Of a DNA stretch of 10,337 nt, positions 5,394-10,337 are shown piece after piece; the stretch's first letter is position 1, and each line of letters begins with the position of its first letter. Where the stretch lies: positions 1 to 10,337 of the forward strand of contig JAQBVH010000054.1 of assembly GCA_027623615.1 (NCBI GenBank), given 5' to 3'. The notes under the pieces were generated by a model. It saw nothing but the letters and a program-made list of their open reading frames with translations. It did no database searches and was not told where the DNA came from. Source of the DNA: Planctomycetota bacterium. GTDB lineage: Bacteria > Planctomycetota > UBA1135 > GCA-002686595. Made by a program: the position numbers and the translations under genes.

Positions 5394-7908
5394 GTGTTGC
5401 TCAAGACATCCCTCACCCTGACCGCCGTGATGGCCGCGCTGGCAGGGCCGGCCCGTCCCGGCATGTTCCAGGACGACGTCCTGGCGACCTCGAGCGTCGC
5501 TCCGGCGACGGACGTGCCCGCCGAGGCGCCGCGCCAAGACGACAAGCTCGAGGCCGAGCTCGCCAAGGAGCTCGCCAACCTGCGCGCCGCCCAGGCGGAC
5601 GCGCGCCCGGGACGAGCGGGCCCAGGCCGAAGCCGTGCTGAAGGCCCTAGCTGCCGAGCAAGCCGACCTTCAAGCCGCGCTCGCCGACAGCCAGCGGCGC
5701 ATCCAGGAGCTGCACGATCGCGAGGACGTCGTTCGGACCGAGATGCGGGACCGCCAGGCCCAGCTCGAGGCCGAGCTGGCCAAGCGAGAGGCTGAGATGG
5801 CGCGCATGGCCATGATCCGCGACCGCGAGCGCGCCGACCTCGAGACCTTGATCGCGAAGGAGCGCGCCGAGCGTGAGCGCACGATCGCCCGCGAGCTGAG
5901 CGAAGTGGAGAGCATGCGGACCGCCGAGGTCGCCCGCCGGGACGCCAGTCATGCCGAGCTGCGCGCCGAGCTCGAGGCGCGGATGCAGGACCAGCGGGAC
6001 CAGCTGGTCGCTCAGCAGGACGACCTCCTTGCCGCGCGCTCGGACACACTCGAGACTCAGCTCGTGCAGGACAACCTCGCCGCGGTCCTGGCGCTGACCA
6101 AGGAGGTCACGGCCCGTCAGGGCGCGCTCGGGAAGCTCCTGCAGGACGAGGAGATCGAGCGCTCCCTCCTCGAAAGCGTCGCAGCCGTCCAGGGGCTGCG
6201 CAATCGGCTCAGCGTCGACCTTCTCGGGGACGAGGAGATCGCGAATGCGCATACGCTCCTCGAAGCCGTCACACGCCAGCACGTCGCGGACCGTGACAAG
6301 GCCGGGCACCTGAGCGACCTCGCCGTACAGGCCCTCCTCCGGGCCATGGAGACCCGCGATGCCGCGCAACAGGACGAGGAGGCGGAGATCCTCCGCCTTC
6401 TCACCGCGGCCCAGTCCCGCTTGGTGGACGCCGCCGGGGCCGACGGCCAGCCAGCCGCAGTCCCCGAGCTCATCGCGCAGTATCGAGACAGCTACACCCG
6501 ACTCCTCGATCTCGAGCAGGACGAAGAAGCTCAGGAGCAGGCGGAGAAGCGCCGCTGGCTCACCGAGATGGGCCTCCAGCGCAACGTGGAGCGCGGCAAG
6601 TTGCGGCTGCTCGAGGCGCAGGAGCGCTACAACGAGGCCCGCGCCGGCGCGGACGCCATCAAGGAGCGCTTCGCCCAGGCCGAGAGCGAGTGGAAGCAGC
6701 GCTTCGAGGACCAACGCAGGGCCTTCGAGGAGCAGCAGGGGAACTCCCTCCCGCAGCGGGAGGACATGCGCCGGTCGTGGATGAACACGATGCAACGTTT
6801 GCAGGCCCAGCCGGCGCAACCGGCTGCCCCGGCGGCTCCTGCACCGCCCGCAGCAGCCCCGAAGCGTGGTGACTCGGACGTCACGATCATCGTCGAGAAG
6901 GGTGACGTCCACGTGCACCTGAACGGTGGCGCTCCGACGATCGTGCAGGAGGAGGGCCAGCGCTTACCGATGTTGTCGCCGACCAAGCTGCTGCCGCCCG
7001 CGTTGCTGCCTCCCCCGGCCGAACCCGGCCGCGTGTCGGTCACGACCGATGCGCACGGCCGCTTCGCCGTGCCGACCCCGCTTCCCCCGGGGACGCGCCT
7101 GCGTGGTCGCGTTCTCGAAACGGGCGGCGCGCCGGTGCAAGGTGCCGTGCTCGAGGTCGCGCCGCGAGTCACGCGCCTGCCGGAGGGCGCCGTTCTCGAA
7201 CTCGCGCCGCGTATTGCACACCCGCCGCTTATCCATGAATTCACCACCTCCTTGCTCCCCGGTACGCCGCTGCGCGTTCAAGTTCTCGAGCTCGACGAAC
7301 CGCCGGTGTGCGAACCTGCGCCCCTTCCGCCCGAGTGCGAAGAGGACCCGACCGAGGCCGAGGAGAGCGAAGGCAGTGACCCGAACGACTCGGTCGCTCT
7401 TGTGCCTCTGGAGGTCGGGGGGATTGCATTCCCCGTCGAGGGCAGGGTCTTCAACGTCAACCTGAGCGGTGGGGTGAGTTCCGATGAGGGAGTTCTCGAG
7501 CTGCTCAGCCACAACATTCAGAACTTCGAGCTCGCCCCTCCCTCGTTCGACGCCAACCAGCACATCATCAACATGAACAAGATGGACCCCGAGGTCCTGC
7601 ACAAGTTGATGACCGCGAACCTCCCCAAGTGGGTCGCGCCCCAGAGCCCGGACCGCCACGCCGCCGCCATCACCGCGCTGCTCCCCCGCCAGGGCACCGT
7701 CCGGGTAGGCAACGAGCTGGTCACCTACTCCGGCCAGCCCGCCGAGTCGGAGCCGACCCAGGAGGAGCTGCTCGCCGAGCTGCTCGAGATGCTGCGCGCT
7801 CTCAAGGCCGACATGGGCGCCCTGCGCGCCGAGGTCGGGGCCCTGAAGGCCGAGCTGAAGGGCTCGGACCAGGCGGGCCGGCGGGCTCCCCGGCGCAACG
7901 GGCGCTGA
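5394..7908 (+). CDS. Exported coiled-coil protein with one frame break (third gene of the BlaI-M56 operon)
   Basis: The frame from GTG 5394 begins with a signal peptide (LLKTSLTLTAVMAALAG, likely cut after ALA) and reaches ELAKELANLRAAQADAR near 5606. The same coiled-coil text then continues one frame on (RDERAQAEAVLKALAAEQ) to TGA 7908. Removing one C from the CCC at 5606-5608 restores a continuous protein of about 837 aa. Repaired layout: signal peptide 1-17; charged Ala/Glu/Arg coiled coil about 45-470; Pro/Ala linker (6805-6864); beta-rich part (SDVTIIVEKGDVHVHLNGG, then DAHGRFAVPTPLPPGT) with a 15-residue tandem repeat GAVLE[VL]APR[VI] at 7141-7230; acidic stretch (about 7309-7390); unrecognised globular part (about 7400-7740); C-terminal Leu-heptad coil with a basic tail. 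It has no catalytic motif and no known family that I recognise. Its operon position suggests it is the target or partner of the sensor. The break may be a real mutation, an error or recoding. Confidence 0.75.
7141..7230 (+). repeat. Tandem 45-base coding repeat in the coiled-coil protein
   Basis: Two adjacent 15-codon units, 7141-7185 (GAVLEVAPRVTRLPE) and 7186-7230 (GAVLELAPRIAHPPL), are alike in the first ten residues. They are bracketed by a second related pair, LPPGTRLRGRVLE (from 7081) and LLPGTPLRVQVLE (from 7252), suggesting duplication of a larger beta-strand module. Codons differ at several third positions, so the duplication is not recent. Confidence 0.65.
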
Positions 7909-7926
7909 GAACCCTGCGCTGGAGAC

Positions 7927-8029
7927 CACCCCCGGGCCTGTTCGGGCCCCGGGTGAGCCCCCACCTCCCCGCCGTGGGGAGGCCTTCTGACCGCGGGCCC
8001 CGTTGGTGTGCTGCCAACGGGGCCCGGTC
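7927..8029. terminator. Consecutive GC-rich stem-loops ending the operon
   Basis: Three hairpins follow the stop at 7908. The first is imperfect: CCCGGGCC (from about 7931) with GGCCCCGGG (to about 7953), one bulge. The second is perfect: CCTCCCC (7964-7970) with GGGGAGG (7976-7982), 5-base loop. The third is the strongest: GGGCCCCGTTGG (7995-8006) with CCAACGGGGCCC (8014-8025), 7-base loop, extended by GACC (7989-7992) with GGTC (8026-8029) across a 2-base bulge. There are no T-runs, so termination would have to be of the GC-rich, U-poor kind or factor-dependent. The region separates the operon from the transketolase gene. Confidence 0.55.
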
Positions 8030-8092
8030 TCCATCCATGGCGTTATCCTGTCGGCCCTAATCCGCCCGGACCGCCCTGTAGAGCGCCCCAAG

Positions 8093-10337
8093 ATGCCCAC
8101 CCTCGAAACCGCGCAGCGCCCCTCGTTCGAAGCCCTGGAATCCAACTTCCCCCGCTGGGAGAAGATTGGCGACCTGATCGATCAGTGCATCGACCTGATG
8201 CTGAACCTGCGTCAGAGCGGGCACCCCGGTGGGTCGCGCAGCAAGGTTCCGATGCTGGTCGCGACGACCCTCGGCGGCGGCATGCGCTGGGACGTCCGGC
8301 GTCCCGAGCATCCGCACGGCGATCGCTTCGTGTTGATCGCAGGTCACTGCAACCCGGCCATCTACGCGATGCTCGCGGTCTACAACGAGGCGCTGCGCAT
8401 CATGCACGAGCGCACGGGTGACGCGAAGTACCTGGTGCCGAACGCGGCCGAGCGGCAGCTCGTGTGGGAGGACCTGCTCTTCCTGCGCCACAACGGCCAC
8501 CTGCCGGGCCACGCGGAGATGGAGGGCAAGACCCTGTTCTTCAAGTTCAACACCGGCCCCTCGGGTCACGGCGCGCCGGCCGCGCTGGGTGAAGCGCTGG
8601 CCCTCAAGCACGCCGGCTCCCCGGCGCGCGTGTTCGCCTGCGAGGGCGAGGGCGGGCACACCGCGGGCGCGCACCACGAGACGAAGAACTCGGCCTACGG
8701 GCTGGGCCTCGACAACCTGATCTACCTGTTCGACTGGAACGATCACGGCATCGACTCGTTCGCCAACTCGACGGTGGTCTTCGGGGAGCCGAAGATCTGG
8801 TTCGAGAGCTACGGCTGGCGCGTCGCCGGCGCCCAGGACGGCCACGACTACGCGCAGATCACCAGGGCGCTGCTCGACGTCGTCTGGGCCGAGGACACCG
8901 GCGGCCGGCCGGGCTGCGCCTGGTTCAAGACCCGCAAGGGCCGCGGCTACCACAAGTTCGACGCCGCCAGCCACGGCGCGGCGCACAAGCGCAACTCCGA
9001 CCTCTTCTGGCAGTGCCGCGCGGACTTCGCGGGCAAGTACGGCGTCGAGTTCGCGGGCCAGGGCGACACGAACGACCCGGGCGAGGAAGCCGGTCGCGAG
9101 CTGACCCGCGGCTGGTTCGACACCGTGTTCTCGGTCCTGCGCGAGGACGAAGGGCTCTGCGAGTACCTGGCGAACACCCTGGTCGAGCTGGGTGACTCCC
9201 TGCCGGATGCTCCCGCGGGCTTCCACCTGGACGCCGCGCGCAACATGCACGAGGACCGCTCCTGGCTGGACCTCGACCAGCTGCCGGCCGGCCTCTTCTT
9301 CGCGCCTGGCGACAAGAAGGCCAACCGACACGGGCTCGCGAGCTTCGGCGCCTGGGTCAACGCCCTCGCCAACGAGAAGATGGGCCGCCCGCTGGTCCTC
9401 GCCTGCTCGGCGGACCTGGCCGACTCGACCGCGATCTCCGGCTTCGCCAAGGACTTCGAGGGCAAGCCGGGCTTCGGCTGGTACGAGCGCAACGAGCACC
9501 CCGAGGGTGCGCTGATGCCCCAGCAGATCACCGAGTTCACGAACTCGGGCCTGGTCTGCGGCGCGGCCACGGTGAACATGCACCCCGACCCGGAGAACGA
9601 GTTCCTGGGCTATTGGGGTTCATGCTCGACCTACGGCAGCTTCAGCTACCTCAAGTACGGCTTGATGCGCCTGTTCAGCCAGCTCGCCCAGGACTGCGAG
9701 CTGAAGGTGGGCAAGGTCATCTGGATCGCGGGCCACTCCGGCCCCGAGACGGCCGAGGACAGCCGCACCCACTTCGGTGTGTTCTCGCCGGCGGTGACGC
9801 AGCTCTTCCCCGAGGGGCACGTCATCAACCTGCACCCGTGGGAGCCGAACGAGGTCGCGCCGTGCCTCGCCGCAGCGCTACAGGCGGACGCGCCGATCAT
9901 CGCCCTGCACCTGACCCGCCCGGAGGTCTGCGTGCCGGACCGCAAGAAGCTCGGTGTCCCGAGCCACCTGGAGGCGGCCAGGGGCGCCTACATCATCCGC
10001 GACTACGACCCGAGCCGTCCCCGCGAGGGCACGATCATCGTCGAGGGCACGAGCACGACCGAGTCGATCTTCGACCTGTTGCCGAAGTTCCACAGCGGCG
10101 AGGCGCCCAACGTCAAGCTGGTCGCGGCCATCTCCTGGGAGCTCTTCCAGCTGCAGCCGAAGGAGTACCAGGACAAGACCCTGCACAAGACCGACTGGAT
10201 CGACTCCACGGTCATCTCCAACGGCAGCCGCATCGGCATGCACCACTGGATGGCCTCCAAGGTCTCGCAGCGCTACGCGATGACGAGCGACTGGGACAAC
10301 CGCTGGCGCACCGGCGGCTCGGTGGCCGAGGGCAAGG
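8093..10337 (+). CDS. Transketolase-family, thiamine-diphosphate-dependent enzyme, 3'-partial
   Basis: The frame from ATG 8093 is open to the window end, giving 748 residues; well-known transketolases are about 660-690 aa in total, so this is a long, divergent member. The order of parts fits the family: RQSGHPGGSRS (substrate/cofactor His44), LIAGHCNPAIYA (His85), GPSGHGAPAALGEALALK (155-172), then the diphosphate/metal site EGEGGHTAGAHHE with GLGLDNLIYLFDWND (Asn216 follows at the expected distance). The usual Gly-Asp-Gly is Gly-Glu-Gly here (185-187). The pyrimidine-binding domain has ITEFTNSGLVCGAA, with Glu481 as the likely catalytic glutamate, and HSGPETAEDSRTHFGVFSP, which matches the usual EDGPTHQPVE loop. 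A C-terminal domain follows (GTIIVEGTSTTES). The likely reaction is ketol transfer between sugar phosphates in the pentose phosphate pathway, in the cytoplasm; another ThDP reaction on a related substrate is possible. The ribosome binding site is weak. A separate unit from the BlaI operon. Confidence 0.88.
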   Translation, partial: MPTLETAQRPSFEALESNFPRWEKIGDLIDQCIDLMLNLRQSGHPGGSRSKVPMLVATTLGGGMRWDVRRPEHPHGDRFVLIAGHCNPAIYAMLAVYNEALRIMHERTGDAKYLVPNAAERQLVWEDLLFLRHNGHLPGHAEMEGKTLFFKFNTGPSGHGAPAALGEALALKHAGSPARVFACEGEGGHTAGAHHETKNSAYGLGLDNLIYLFDWNDHGIDSFANSTVVFGEPKIWFESYGWRVAGAQDGHDYAQITRALLDVVWAEDTGGRPGCAWFKTRKGRGYHKFDAASHGAAHKRNSDLFWQCRADFAGKYGVEFAGQGDTNDPGEEAGRELTRGWFDTVFSVLREDEGLCEYLANTLVELGDSLPDAPAGFHLDAARNMHEDRSWLDLDQLPAGLFFAPGDKKANRHGLASFGAWVNALANEKMGRPLVLACSADLADSTAISGFAKDFEGKPGFGWYERNEHPEGALMPQQITEFTNSGLVCGAATVNMHPDPENEFLGYWGSCSTYGSFSYLKYGLMRLFSQLAQDCELKVGKVIWIAGHSGPETAEDSRTHFGVFSPAVTQLFPEGHVINLHPWEPNEVAPCLAAALQADAPIIALHLTRPEVCVPDRKKLGVPSHLEAARGAYIIRDYDPSRPREGTIIVEGTSTTESIFDLLPKFHSGEAPNVKLVAAISWELFQLQPKEYQDKTLHKTDWIDSTVISNGSRIGMHHWMASKVSQRYAMTSDWDNRWRTGGSVAEGK

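Noticed and set aside
5394..5795. 133-aa frame from GTG 5394 as a separate small secreted protein
   Set aside because: After about residue 71 the sequence turns into Arg/Pro/Gly shadow text, while the coiled-coil text continues in the next frame, so it is the 5' part of one broken gene.
7081..7270. LPPGT and LLPGT as sortase-type signals
   Set aside because: They lack the LPxTG order and position (no hydrophobic segment and basic tail right after), and they sit in the middle of the protein.
1..10337. CRISPR arrays, tRNA/rRNA genes, insertion sequences, integrases, attachment sites or phage genes
   Set aside because: I saw no regularly spaced repeats, cloverleaf or rRNA-like text, transposase motifs or target-site duplications anywhere in the window.

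Overview
This is a GC-rich window (roughly 70% by eye) with dense, mostly plus-strand genes. The organism is probably a bacterium of the Planctomycetota or a similar high-GC, environmentally derived phylum. That placement is an inference from the GC-biased codon use, the weak or absent Shine-Dalgarno sequences at several starts, the BlaI/M56 regulator pair with a non-beta-lactam cargo, the HEAT-repeat protein and the divergent transketolase. I cannot place it more precisely.

Layout. (1) 3-1214: a HEAT-repeat-like protein, probably continuing upstream of the window. (2) 1218-1284: a nested palindromic element that overlaps the only usual-type start of the next gene. (3) 1246-1722: a VOC/PhnB-like protein, translationally coupled by a GTGA overlap to (4) 1719-2199: a decayed ArsR-SRPBCC (AHSA1-like) fusion gene with a frame break inside the HTH and an apparent in-frame loss of the linker and first half of the SRPBCC domain. 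(5) 2278-3378: a GT4-type glycosyltransferase. (6) 3379-3591: an intergenic stretch with GC-rich stem-loops and a clear BlaI-type palindromic operator. (7) 3592-7908: a three-gene operon of a BlaI-type repressor, an M56 (BlaR1-like) membrane metallopeptidase and a large exported coiled-coil protein whose frame is broken once near 5605. (8) 7909-8092: consecutive GC-rich stem-loops, probably ending the operon. (9) 8093 to the window end: a divergent transketolase running off the edge.

The most interesting unit is 3528-7908. The operator, repressor and membrane protease look like a BlaR1/BlaI proteolytic sensing switch. The sensor carries no penicillin-binding domain; its extracytoplasmic tail is short and helical. 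The third gene is not a beta-lactamase but an exported protein of about 837 aa (after frame repair) with a long coiled coil, a Pro/Ala linker, a beta-rich region with an internal duplication, and a C-terminal coiled coil. A cell-envelope sensing role is plausible, but the signal is unknown.

Both frame breaks in the window fall in nearly identical GC-rich stretches of about 24 bases (1799-1821 and 5600-5623). This raises the question of sequence-context error versus real mutation.
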